Of a stretch of 64,000 nt of DNA, positions 17,282 to 25,443 are shown piece after piece. This stretch comes from Pirellulales bacterium (GTDB taxonomy: Bacteria > Planctomycetota > Planctomycetia > Pirellulales > DATAWG01). The notes beneath the pieces are model-generated. The model was not told the origin of the DNA and searched no databases. It worked only from the letters and a program-made list of their open reading frames with translations. The stretch spans positions 1-64,000 of the forward strand of contig DATAWG010000043.1 in NCBI GenBank assembly GCA_036267355.1, given 5' to 3'. The first letter of the stretch is position 1. The number at the start of each line of letters is the position of its first letter. Made by a program: the position numbers and the translations under genes.

Positions 17282-18442
17282 ATGTGGAAACATGCGAAGT
17301 TCGTGATGGGCATTTTGGCTAGCGTGCTGCTCTTCGCCGCCACCGCGTTTGCGGCCGAGCCGACGGCAAAACCGCCCTCTCCGGCCGGCCAATGGGATGC
17401 GATGCGGTCGATCGTGCCGCAGCAATATCTTTGCCATTTCACGCGTGAACCGATCGCCGTCGATGGCCGAGCGCGGGAGGCGGCTTGGCGCTCGGCCCCG
17501 TGGACGGCAGATTTCGTCGATATCGAAGCCTCCGCGCGTCCACGACCGCGCTTTCGCACCCGGGCCAAAATGCTCTGGGACGAAAAGTGTTTCTACGTCT
17601 ACGCCGAGCTCGATGAGCCGCATGTCTGGGCGACGATCACCAAGAGGAACGATGTCATGTTTCAGGACAACGATTTCGAAGTGTTCATCGACCCGGAAGG
17701 GACAAACCATCACTACCACGAATTCGAGATCAACGCGCTCGGCACGATTTGGGAATTGAGCCTGGACAAACCGTATCGCGACGGAGGCCCGATCCACAAT
17801 CCCGACAATTTGCCCGGCCTGCGCTCGGCCGTGCACGTGCGCGGCACGCTCAACAATCCTTCGGATACAGATCAAGGCTGGTCGGTCGAAATCGCGTTTC
17901 CATGGGCAGAACTCAAGAAATTCGCTCCGCATGCGGCCAGTCCGCCACGCGAAGGCGACACCTGGCGAGTCGATTTCTCGCGCGTCGAATGGATGGCCGA
18001 TATTATCGACGGCACATATCGGAAGGTTCCAAAACGGGCGGAAGACAATTGGGTTTGGTCGCCGCCGGGTATCATCAACATGCATGCGCCCGAGCGATGG
18101 GGCCGGGTGCAGTTTACACGGCTGCCGCCGCGGCAAGGCACCTTCCAACCCGATCCGACGGCGGCCGCTCGCGACCTGCTGATGGAAGTCTACTATCGGC
18201 AACACGTTTTCCACGATCAGCATAAACGCTACGCCGCGACGCTCGCCGAGCTACGATATTCTCCAGCGAACGAACCGGGTATTGCCGCCGGCTCGTTGCG
18301 AATCGAACCGAGCGCAAGCGGCTTCGTCGCAACCGTAGCCGCAAAGCTGCCCGATAGCTCGACCGTGACGCTGCACATGCGCGACGACTCGCTATTGTGG
18401 AGCGATACGGCGGCGTCGAGCAATGGCGCGGTCCACCGATGA
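17282..18442 (+). CDS. Secreted CBM9-like carbohydrate-binding protein
   Basis: The 386-residue product has a signal peptide (MWKHAKFVMG...ATAFAAEP) followed by a beta-sandwich of the carbohydrate-binding family 9-like type (about residues 45-275). Recognisable blocks are REPIAVDGRAREAAWRSAPW, AKMLWDEKCFYVYAELDEPH, FQDNDFEVFIDPEG, YHEFEINALGTIWEL and GWSVEIAFPW. This order is characteristic of CBM9/DOMON-like domains in xylan- and other glycan-degrading systems. The C-terminal 100 residues (after RVQF) are not recognised. It is probably exported and glycan-binding, complementing the GH2 and GH27 enzymes beside it. The start is fixed by GGGAG eleven bases upstream, inside the duplicated leader. 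The GH27 gene converges on it with a gap of 71 bases. Confidence 0.8.
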   Translation: MWKHAKFVMGILASVLLFAATAFAAEPTAKPPSPAGQWDAMRSIVPQQYLCHFTREPIAVDGRAREAAWRSAPWTADFVDIEASARPRPRFRTRAKMLWDEKCFYVYAELDEPHVWATITKRNDVMFQDNDFEVFIDPEGTNHHYHEFEINALGTIWELSLDKPYRDGGPIHNPDNLPGLRSAVHVRGTLNNPSDTDQGWSVEIAFPWAELKKFAPHAASPPREGDTWRVDFSRVEWMADIIDGTYRKVPKRAEDNWVWSPPGIINMHAPERWGRVQFTRLPPRQGTFQPDPTAAARDLLMEVYYRQHVFHDQHKRYAATLAELRYSPANEPGIAAGSLRIEPSASGFVATVAAKLPDSSTVTLHMRDDSLLWSDTAASSNGAVHR

Positions 18443-18513
18443 TGGCCTAAATCAACGTGCTGCAGCCAGCGCGGTGCAGGCGCGGGCGCCGGCGTAAGAT
18501 CGCCGTCGCCAAA

Positions 18514-20493
18514 TTAGGGTTGTCCGGCAGGTTTGCCGATTTTGATGAGAACCGCGCCGTGGCGAGGCACTGTCGCGGTGTAGGAGTCGGCGAATTCTCC
18601 GACGTCCTTTTGCCGCCACAGATCGCGGATCGGCTGCTTGCCGTGCGCGCCGATCTCGTCCCAGCGGACGGTTACCTCCGCCGGGTTGCTGCCGCGATTG
18701 AACAGGCCGACGGCGATCGTGCCGTCGGACAACGCTCGGGACCACACTTCGTTCGAGCCCTGCTTCGCCTTGCGGCCGGCCGGCTTGCCGAGCGGGTCTT
18801 GATCGATCGACAAGACTTCGTCGTTGCTCAACAGGGCGATCGTGAACGGATCGAGTTTCGACAGATCGCATCCCATTAGCAGCGGCGCGGAAAGAAGCGA
18901 CCAAAGCGTGATATGCGTCTGCTGCTCGGTCGGAGTCAGTCGCGAAGGATGCGTGTTCCCCCAGCCGACAACGCCAACCACGAGCATGTCGGGATCGTTC
19001 CAGTGGCCCGGACCGGCATACTTTTCATGCCCATCCTGCGAGAAACCGATGTTGGCCATGCTGTTCCAGGTGTCTTGAATATCGCCCGTGGTCCGCCAGC
19101 AATTGCCCCCGACGCTTTGCCCCCAAGTCCAAACGTCTTCGTCGCCATACTGGCACATACTGTAGGCAATATCGCGGCTCGACCGATCGAGCGCGGCTCG
19201 CATGAGCGCGTAGGGAGCGCGGCGGTCTTTGCTTTGGCATGAGCACCAATCGTATTTGAGGTAATCGACGCCCCAGTCGCCGTAGGTCTTGGCGTCTTGT
19301 TCCTCGTGGCCGAAACTGGCGGGAAAATTCGCGCAAGTCGTCGGGCCGGGCGACGAATAGAGGCCGAGCTTGAGGCCTTTCGAGTGGACATAGTCGGCCA
19401 GGGCTTTCATGTCTCCGAATTTTTCGTTGCCGTGGATTTCGCCTTTGGCGTCGCGCTTGCCTTCCCAGGTGTCGTCGATATTGATGAATTGGAAGCCGTG
19501 CCTTGCCAAGCCGCTGGAGACCATGCCGTCGGCCGCCGCGCGGACTTTGGCCGCATCGACCCGGCCGCCCCAGACGTTCCAGGAGTTCCAGCCCATTGGC
19601 GGCGTTAGTGCGAGCTGATGCTCGCCGCCGACGATCGTGAGGACCGACGACGTCGCGCCAGCCGAACCTTCGACCGTCAGGCGAACGTCTGTCTTGCCGG
19701 CGGTGGCCAGCGATCCGCTGATGATCCCGGTTTTGCCATCGAGCGCGAGTCCAGCGGGAAGATTTTGGGCCGTAAAGGTCAGCGATCCGTCGCCGGTGGC
19801 TGGAATCAGGAATAGCAGCGGCCGTCCCGGCGTCGAGCCGACAATATGCGGATTGTGAATTGCCGGCTTCGATTCGTGCGGACCGCCGACCACCGGCACC
19901 GGCGGCTTCGGCAAATCGATGGTCTGCGGTTTCGCCTCGGCATCGGGCTTCAAGATCAGCACCGCGCCGGCCCAATCGGCATGGTCGTGTTCGATGCCGT
20001 CGTCGGCGTCGTCGATCCACAGACGCAATTGCTTCGCGCCGGCCAAATCGGCGGATAAGAACTTGGGCTCGTCGCCACCGTGCAAGATCGGCGTCGTCGC
20101 CACATTCTTGCCATCGACGATTACATGAAAGCGGACCGAGCCCATTCCTTTTTTATCGTCGTCGACGCCCGCAACGGCGGCAAAACGCAACGCGGAGCCG
20201 TGCAAGTCGATGAGCACGTCGCTCGAAGCGTGCGTTCCGATGCCATGCCGATAGACGACGCCGTGCAGGGAAATCGGGCCATTGCCGACCGACCGTCCGG
20301 CATGAACTTCGCCCCATTCTTGCTTCAGCTTCGAAAGGTCGAGCGAATCGAGCCAGATTCCGTCGTGCGGCGGCTTGTCGCCGCGCAACTCGGCCTCGCT
20401 CTGAGCAAAAGCGGGTGCTGCCAACAGACGACATGCCGACAAAGGCACTGCAACAGCGAACGCCACCGAAAACAGAAACATGCTGCGGATCAT
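18514..20493 (-). CDS. Secreted alpha-galactosidase, GH27, with NPCBM domain
   Basis: The 659-residue product has a signal peptide (MIRSMFLFSVAFAVAVPLSA), an NPCBM-type sugar-binding domain (about 40-185; YRHGIGTHASSDVLIDLHG), a putative Ig-like domain (about 200-290) and a GH27 barrel (about 296-570; TPPMGWNSWN). YLKYDW carries the nucleophile Asp415, and CWRTTGDIQDTW carries the expected acid/base Asp471. A small C-terminal beta-sandwich closes the protein. GH27 enzymes release terminal alpha-galactose from oligosaccharides and galactomannans, here outside the cytoplasm. ATG 20493 is chosen for its AGAGG site and the signal peptide; an upstream in-frame start at 20550 would bury it. A 28-bp palindrome 54 bases upstream is a candidate operator. 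Confidence 0.9.
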   Translation of the reverse strand: MIRSMFLFSVAFAVAVPLSACRLLAAPAFAQSEAELRGDKPPHDGIWLDSLDLSKLKQEWGEVHAGRSVGNGPISLHGVVYRHGIGTHASSDVLIDLHGSALRFAAVAGVDDDKKGMGSVRFHVIVDGKNVATTPILHGGDEPKFLSADLAGAKQLRLWIDDADDGIEHDHADWAGAVLILKPDAEAKPQTIDLPKPPVPVVGGPHESKPAIHNPHIVGSTPGRPLLFLIPATGDGSLTFTAQNLPAGLALDGKTGIISGSLATAGKTDVRLTVEGSAGATSSVLTIVGGEHQLALTPPMGWNSWNVWGGRVDAAKVRAAADGMVSSGLARHGFQFINIDDTWEGKRDAKGEIHGNEKFGDMKALADYVHSKGLKLGLYSSPGPTTCANFPASFGHEEQDAKTYGDWGVDYLKYDWCSCQSKDRRAPYALMRAALDRSSRDIAYSMCQYGDEDVWTWGQSVGGNCWRTTGDIQDTWNSMANIGFSQDGHEKYAGPGHWNDPDMLVVGVVGWGNTHPSRLTPTEQQTHITLWSLLSAPLLMGCDLSKLDPFTIALLSNDEVLSIDQDPLGKPAGRKAKQGSNEVWSRALSDGTIAVGLFNRGSNPAEVTVRWDEIGAHGKQPIRDLWRQKDVGEFADSYTATVPRHGAVLIKIGKPAGQP

Positions 20494-20546
20494 GGAATGC
20501 CTCTTTTTGTTCGATAAGCCCAGCCGGATCAGACTCGCACGGACAA

Positions 20547-20574
20547 GCATTGTTCAACCGTTGTTGAAAAATGC
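20547..20574 (-). promoter_or_regulatory. 28-bp palindrome, candidate operator of the alpha-galactosidase gene
   Basis: GCATT (20547-20551), TTCAAC (20553-20558), four central bases CGTT, GTTGAA (20563-20568), AATGC (20570-20574). All pairs match except the single positions 20552/20569. It lies 54-81 bases before the gene's ATG, where a dimeric repressor such as a LacI-type regulator would act. No regulator gene is present in the window. Confidence 0.5.
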
Positions 20575-21246
20575 GTTTGTGCCGCACTGTAGCATAAATA
20601 CTATCAGGCGATCAGTCGAGCGCCGGCGAACCTGGGTGCGGCAGCTTCGACCGAAAGAGCGCCGGTGCCTAAGACCAAGGATTGCTCCGGATGCCGTCCC
20701 ACGCGAGGCTGCCGGACCGGAATTTGGGGCGGGGCGACCGCCTTCGCATCATCCGCAATAAATACTTCGCTGGCGAGCGGCGAGAAGCAGCAACAATCCT
20801 CAATCACGGCAATGTCGCTTCGACCTTCTCGCGGCAGAATCCCCTACCCTCGCAGTTGCGCAAAACTCGAATCCGAGCCGCGAACCAAAGCACCTCCCTG
20901 AGAATACCAACGGACTGCCTTGACGGTAACAAAAATGCTGGTCAGAATCTCGACATTACAGGTGAGTCACTTGTCAACACAGGCACTCGCATGCGGACGC
21001 AACCTCGCTCGTTTCGCCGCGGCTTACGACGGTGCAGCAACCGAGCCGGAGCATCGGCGAAGTCGCATTCCGAGCGATGGCCGAACGCATCGCCCAACCC
21101 AGCCTCCCCAGCCGAACCCTGACCTTGGCGCCGACACTCGTCGTGCGCGAATCGTGCGGCGCCTATCTAGAACGAAGCTGAGGCGAGCAAGAACAGACAA
21201 GCCAGCGGGGGCACCCGACCCACCAGAAAATGGATGGCGCAAAACG
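20575..21246. other. Gene-free stretch before the importer operon
   Basis: I find no convincing gene in these 672 bases. Open frames exist on both strands, but their translations are compositionally unlike proteins. The importer's first frame remains open far upstream of its ATG without recognisable sequence. No terminator-like hairpin stands out. Confidence 0.45.
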
Positions 21247-22188
21247 ATGCCCGGGGCCGCCAAATATGATCGCCCTCCCGCAGGCAAAAGTTTTTGGAGG
21301 CATCGCCTCGTTTGGATCGGGGGCGCGATTGTCGGTCTGCTGGCCTTTGTTGCGATCGCAGCGCCTGCGCTGACGCGCGCCGGCTTGCTTCGTCCACCGG
21401 ACGAACAGGCGTTAGCCGGCCTTGATGAAGATGGGATGCCGGCCCCGCCATCGCGTGCCTTCCCGCTCGGCGCCGATCAAATGGGCCGGGATATCCTCTC
21501 CCGTGTCGTCTACGGCGCACGGGTTTCGCTCACCGTCGGCATTGCCGCGATGCTTGTCGCCACGCTCATCGGCGTCGCGATTGGCTTGCTCGCTGGATTC
21601 TATGGCGGGTTGCTGGAAACCGGTCTGCTGCGCTTCACGGATATGAACCTGTCGCTGCCCGCGATTCTACTGGCAATTGCCTTTGCGGCCGTGATGGATG
21701 GCCGAATCGTTCATCTCCATCCGGCAGCGCTCCCGTGGCATTTCCTGGATATTCGCCTGGAACGCGGAGTCTTCAGCTTGCTGCTAATTATCGGATTCGT
21801 CTCCTGGCCGGGCATGGTTCGAGTCGTTCGCGGCCAAGTGCTGGAAATGAAGGAGCGACCGTTCGTGGAGGCGGCCCGGGCGCTCGGAGCGTCGAACGCG
21901 CGTCTCATCTGGCGGCACATCCTGCCCAATATCTTGTCCACGATCATCGTGCTGGCCGCGATGAACACCGCCAACACGATCTTGCTGGAGGCGGGCTTGG
22001 GCTACCTGGGAATCGGCGTGCCGGAGCCCGCGCCGACCTGGGGCGGCATGATCGCCGACGGCCAGCCCTACTTCGTCACCGCACCGCATATTGTGATCGT
22101 GCCGGGGATTGCAATCCTGGTGACAGTGCTGGCGCTGAATCTACTGGGGCAGGGCTTGCAGGAAGCGATGGAGGCGCGGCGCCGATGA
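21247..22188 (+). CDS. Opp/Dpp-type ABC transporter permease (DppC/OppC-like)
   Basis: The 313-residue inner-membrane product has an N-terminal helix (LVWIGGAIVGLLAFVAIAAP) followed by the characteristic HPLGADQMGRDILSR-like motif (here FPLGADQMGRDILSR). About five further helices follow, and the coupling EAA loop (EAARALGASNARLIWRHILPN) that docks on the ATPase. It ends with GMIADGQPYF, typical of the C-type permease of peptide/nickel importers. Start ATG 21247 is chosen because the upstream open frame has no protein character. Its stop overlaps the start of the binding-protein gene by four bases (ATGA), implying coupled translation. The substrate is probably a peptide or similar small solute, but is not determined. 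Confidence 0.85.
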   Translation: MPGAAKYDRPPAGKSFWRHRLVWIGGAIVGLLAFVAIAAPALTRAGLLRPPDEQALAGLDEDGMPAPPSRAFPLGADQMGRDILSRVVYGARVSLTVGIAAMLVATLIGVAIGLLAGFYGGLLETGLLRFTDMNLSLPAILLAIAFAAVMDGRIVHLHPAALPWHFLDIRLERGVFSLLLIIGFVSWPGMVRVVRGQVLEMKERPFVEAARALGASNARLIWRHILPNILSTIIVLAAMNTANTILLEAGLGYLGIGVPEPAPTWGGMIADGQPYFVTAPHIVIVPGIAILVTVLALNLLGQGLQEAMEARRR

Positions 22189-23846
22189 TCCCCAAATTCG
22201 CGATCGTTCCGCTCGCCGTGCTTCTCTGTGCTTCGATCGCCCGCGGCGCCGGCGAGCCGAAAATCGTGCCGCAGCCGGCTCCGAAGCGCGGCGGCGTGTT
22301 GCGATTGGACACTTCCTCGGATATCCATTCGCTCGATCCGACGGCGATTTATAGTGCCTTCGAAGGGATCGCGGGTTACATGGTGTATCGATCGCTGCTC
22401 GATTTCGATCAGAACGAAAGACTTATTCCCATGATGGCCGAAACGCTGCCGCAGATTTCGCCGGATCGCTTGACCTACACGTTTCCGCTGCGGCACGGCG
22501 TGCGTTTCTCGAACGCGCGCGAGGTTGTGGCAAGCGACTGGGTCTACTCGATCGAGCGTCATCTCGATCCGCGGAACAATTCAAGCTATTCGAACTATTA
22601 CATCAATATTAGCGGCGCGACTGCTTTCACGGCGGCCAGAGAGAAGGAGCAGGCGGCGGGAGCGGCGGCGGCAACCGCGCCGCGAACCATCGAGCCCAAA
22701 ACGGTGTCGGGGCTGCGGGCCGTCGATCGCTACACTTTGCAGATTCATCTGGAAAAGCCCGACCCGATCTTTTCCGACGTTTTGGCGACGCCCGTGTCGT
22801 TCGTCGTCCCGCGGGAAGAAGTCGAACGGCTTGGGCCGGCGTTTGCCGCGCATCCGGTCGGCTGCGGACCTTTCGTGCTGGCCCAATGGTCGCCCGGAAT
22901 CAAGCTTCGACTCGATCGCAATCCGAACTATTTCCGGCCCGCCGAGCCTTATCTCGATCATGTCGAAATTGCGATCGGACCGGATGCCGCAACGGAAATC
23001 ATGATGTTCGAGCGGGGAGAATTGGATTATGTCTCGATGGTCTCATCGGCCGACTACTTGCGTCTCAAGCGCAGTCCGGCGCTGCGGCGCTGCATGTATC
23101 CTGTCACGGGCGGCGATGTGATTTTCATCTCTCTGAATTGCGAGTTGCCACCGTTCAACGATCCCCGCGTGCGGCGAGCGATGAACTACGCCGTCGATAA
23201 GCGCCGCATTCTCAAAGTGATGCTCGATCGAGGATCGATTGCCCACGGGCTGCTGACGCCCGTCAACAGGGCCTACAACGAAAAGATGCTGCCGTATCCT
23301 TATGACCCCGATCGGGCCCGGGCGCTCTTGGCCGAGGCTGGATATCCGCAGGGTTTCGACACCGAGTTGGTCGTCGCTTCCGATAGCGAGCTATTCATGA
23401 AGGCCGCTCTGGTCGTCGAGCGCGATCTGGCGGCGGTCGGCGTCAAGGTGGAATTGAAGAAGGTCCAAGGTCAAGCGGTCTATATCGGCCAAAAGCGGAA
23501 AACCGTTCCCATGGAAGTGTGGGATTGGTCTCCCAATTTCAGCGATCCTGCAGACACGCTGAATACGCTGGTCAACGGCGAGCGCATCGCCGACGACGGT
23601 TGCATCAACACGGCTTTCTATTCCAGCGAGAAGGTGAATCGACTCTTCCACCTGGGCACGGAAGAATTCGACTCCGCCAAACGGTTGCGAATTTACGAGC
23701 GCATCGAGGAACAGGTGTTCGACGACGCGCCGTATTTGTTTCTCATCCAGGTGGATTCCGACGAACTTCATCAACCCTGGCTCAAGGGCGTCAGACCACG
23801 CGCTATCTGGCCCTCGCGGCTCGAGAATGCCTGGATCGAACGATGA
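22185..23846 (+). CDS. ABC transporter substrate-binding protein, family 5 (DppA/OppA-like)
   Basis: The 553-residue exported product has a signal peptide (MIPKFAIVPLAVLLCASIARG). The solute-binding protein family 5 layout follows: GGVLRLDTSSDIHSLDP, then YRSLLDFD, LRHGVRFSNAREVVASDWVYS and GCGPFVLAQW. RVRRAMNYAVDKRRI is the family's conserved helix, and NFSDPADTL lies near the C-terminal lobe. It would capture an oligopeptide or similar ligand for the two flanking permeases. No convincing lipobox is present, since the residue before the only signal-peptide cysteine is Leu. It overlaps both neighbours by four bases (22185-22188 and 23843-23846), so the three genes form a tight operon in the uncommon order permease-binding protein-permease. 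Confidence 0.88.
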   Translation: MIPKFAIVPLAVLLCASIARGAGEPKIVPQPAPKRGGVLRLDTSSDIHSLDPTAIYSAFEGIAGYMVYRSLLDFDQNERLIPMMAETLPQISPDRLTYTFPLRHGVRFSNAREVVASDWVYSIERHLDPRNNSSYSNYYINISGATAFTAAREKEQAAGAAAATAPRTIEPKTVSGLRAVDRYTLQIHLEKPDPIFSDVLATPVSFVVPREEVERLGPAFAAHPVGCGPFVLAQWSPGIKLRLDRNPNYFRPAEPYLDHVEIAIGPDAATEIMMFERGELDYVSMVSSADYLRLKRSPALRRCMYPVTGGDVIFISLNCELPPFNDPRVRRAMNYAVDKRRILKVMLDRGSIAHGLLTPVNRAYNEKMLPYPYDPDRARALLAEAGYPQGFDTELVVASDSELFMKAALVVERDLAAVGVKVELKKVQGQAVYIGQKRKTVPMEVWDWSPNFSDPADTLNTLVNGERIADDGCINTAFYSSEKVNRLFHLGTEEFDSAKRLRIYERIEEQVFDDAPYLFLIQVDSDELHQPWLKGVRPRAIWPSRLENAWIER

Positions 23847-24766
23847 TTGCTCGACTGCTCGTGCGGATATTCTGGTCGATCATGACGCTCCTGGCGACAG
23901 CCGTCTTGACGTTTCTCTTGATCAATGTCGTTCCGGGCGATGCCGCGCATTTGATCGCCGGCCCCAAAGCCAGCCCGGAAGTCATCGCCCAGATTCGCGA
24001 AGCTTATCATTTCGACCAGCCGCTGATCGTGCGCCTCGGGCACTATCTGGCACAATTGGCGCGCGGCGATTTGGGGCAGTCGTATGTCACGGGGCAATCG
24101 GTGACCCAAGCCATACTCACCCGGCTGCCGGCAACGACCGCTCTGTCTGCGGTGGCGGTGGCGATGTGGATGATCATCGCCGTTCCGCTCGGTGTGTTGA
24201 CGGCGAGGCTGCGTGGTTCGTGGTTCGATCGGGGCGCGCTGATCGTCGCCACCGTGTCGCTTTCGCTGCCGGCCTTCTGGCTCGCCCGCATGATGCAATA
24301 CTGGCTGGCCTACAAACTCGGCTGGTTTCCCGTTGCGCTCTTTCGCAGCTTCGTGCATTTGCTGCTTCCGGGAATGGTGTTGGCGATCTTGTTCATCGGG
24401 TATTACGCCCGGCTCATCCACACCAATATGTGCGAAGTGCTCCAGAGCGAATACATCCGCACTGCCCGAGCCAAGGGCGTATCGGAGCGAGCGGTGCTTT
24501 TCAAGCATGCGCTGCGCAATGCGATGATTCCGGTCGTCACGATCCTGGGGATGGACGTGGCGGGTTTGCTTGGCGGAGTTCTGTTCGTGGAAAACGTGTT
24601 CGCACTTCCCGGCATCGGCACGCTGGCGGTGCAAAGCGTGTTTAATCTCGATGTGCCAATGATCATGGGCACGGTGTTGTTCAGCGCGCTGCTGGTGGTT
24701 GTCGCCAATTTGATCGTCGACATTTCGTATCGATGGATCGATCCAAGAATCCAAACCGCCGTCTAA
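23843..24766 (+). CDS. Opp/Dpp-type ABC transporter permease (DppB/OppB-like)
   Basis: The 307-residue product matches the B-type permease: first helix with LINVVPGDAA, then the signature YHFDQPL and GDLGQSYVTG, six predicted helices, and the EAA loop (YIRTARAKGVSERAVLFKHALRNAMIPVV). It ends with the LPGIG motif and a final helix. It pairs with the C-type permease two genes upstream to form the membrane channel. No nucleotide-binding subunit follows; the next gene, on the other strand, is unrelated. The importer must therefore borrow ATPases encoded elsewhere or be incomplete. ATG 23843 overlaps the previous stop. Confidence 0.88.
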   Translation: MIARLLVRIFWSIMTLLATAVLTFLLINVVPGDAAHLIAGPKASPEVIAQIREAYHFDQPLIVRLGHYLAQLARGDLGQSYVTGQSVTQAILTRLPATTALSAVAVAMWMIIAVPLGVLTARLRGSWFDRGALIVATVSLSLPAFWLARMMQYWLAYKLGWFPVALFRSFVHLLLPGMVLAILFIGYYARLIHTNMCEVLQSEYIRTARAKGVSERAVLFKHALRNAMIPVVTILGMDVAGLLGGVLFVENVFALPGIGTLAVQSVFNLDVPMIMGTVLFSALLVVVANLIVDISYRWIDPRIQTAV

Positions 24767-24852
24767 TGCGGTTGAACCTCGCACTCGAATGCTCCTAAAT
24801 CACCGAAGCGGCCGAGCGGCGAATCAAAGCGCCTCTCATTCTATCAGTGGTG

Positions 24853-25284
24853 TCACTGCGGTTTTTCAGCCGGCTTTTCGACCACCGGGCTGATATCGAT
24901 TTGAAAATCGTTGAGGCTGATCGGAAATCCCTCGGCAGTCCAGCGTTTGCAATCGGCTTCGACGGCCTTGCGAATTTGCGAGCCGATTCGATCGAACCAA
25001 GCTTGCCCCTGCGGATTCTTCGAATAGCTGCCGACGATCATGAATCGCTCGCGCCCGTTGATCGACTGGCGCCCGACGCTGACGAAATGCGTTTGACTGC
25101 TGTAGTCGCGATAGCAGGCCGTGAGGTAGACGAACGCCCATTCCTCGAAGCTCGGCTGAAAAATTTGCGTCGCCGTCGATTGCGGCAAGTCTGCCCGCAC
25201 CGCGGACCAGGACCCATGAATGACCAGGACAATCAACAGCGCCAGCATCCCCAACACCATGGCGAGCCACCGATTTCGTTTCAT
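24853..25284 (-). CDS. Small membrane-anchored hypothetical protein (143 aa)
   Basis: ATG 25284 has GGAGAA a few bases upstream and starts MKRNRWLAMV. One transmembrane helix (about residues 6-23) precedes a soluble domain of about 115 residues (FEEWAFVYLTACYRDYSSQTHF, SINGRERFMIVGSYSKNP, AWFDRIGSQIRKAVEADCKRW) that would face the periplasm. No family is recognised. It lies 159 bases after the DUF1552 gene on the same strand and may be the last member of that leftward group, though spacing is too wide to claim an operon. It is a real gene by composition and ribosome site. Confidence 0.6.
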   Translation of the reverse strand: MKRNRWLAMVLGMLALLIVLVIHGSWSAVRADLPQSTATQIFQPSFEEWAFVYLTACYRDYSSQTHFVSVGRQSINGRERFMIVGSYSKNPQGQAWFDRIGSQIRKAVEADCKRWTAEGFPISLNDFQIDISPVVEKPAEKPQ

Positions 25285-25443
25285 CGCGATTCTCCGCTCG
25301 TGCCCATTTGATGCGCCTAGAAACGCACGGTGATTTCGTTGAAGTTCAAGCTTGAGCGTGCCGCCGGCCAACACGCCAAAGCGTGAACTCCAACTTCGTT
25401 GATTCGCAGTTTCCTGCCGGCCGCGCCGTCCTGGCGGCCGCGG

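Larger units (their letters stand above)
16921..17283 (+). repeat. Tandem duplication of a gene leader (two ~180-bp copies)
   Basis: 16921-17097 and 17105-17283 are near-identical direct repeats offset by 184-186 bases. Copy 2 ends in the ribosome site GGGAG and the ATG (17282-17284) of the CBM9-like gene. Copy 1 ends in the same GGGGAGCACGCAAACGA but has ATA in place of ATG (17096-17098) and reaches a stop immediately. Each copy contains the long palindrome listed separately and the segment CGGCGCGCATTGCAAAGAA. The downstream gene therefore has a doubled untranslated leader and possibly a doubled promoter. Confidence 0.9.

Noticed and set aside
16921-17283. CRISPR-like repeat array
   Set aside because: Only two copies, about 180 bp each, with nothing resembling spacers and no cas genes nearby; it is a tandem leader duplication.
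16663-17568. Minus-strand open frame of 301 codons containing duplicated residues
   Set aside because: Its internal repeats are simply the DNA duplication with palindromes; no ribosome site and it overlaps two real genes.
20682-21122. Plus-strand open frame of 146 codons before the importer
   Set aside because: No ribosome site, no family resemblance, and composition unlike neighbouring genes.
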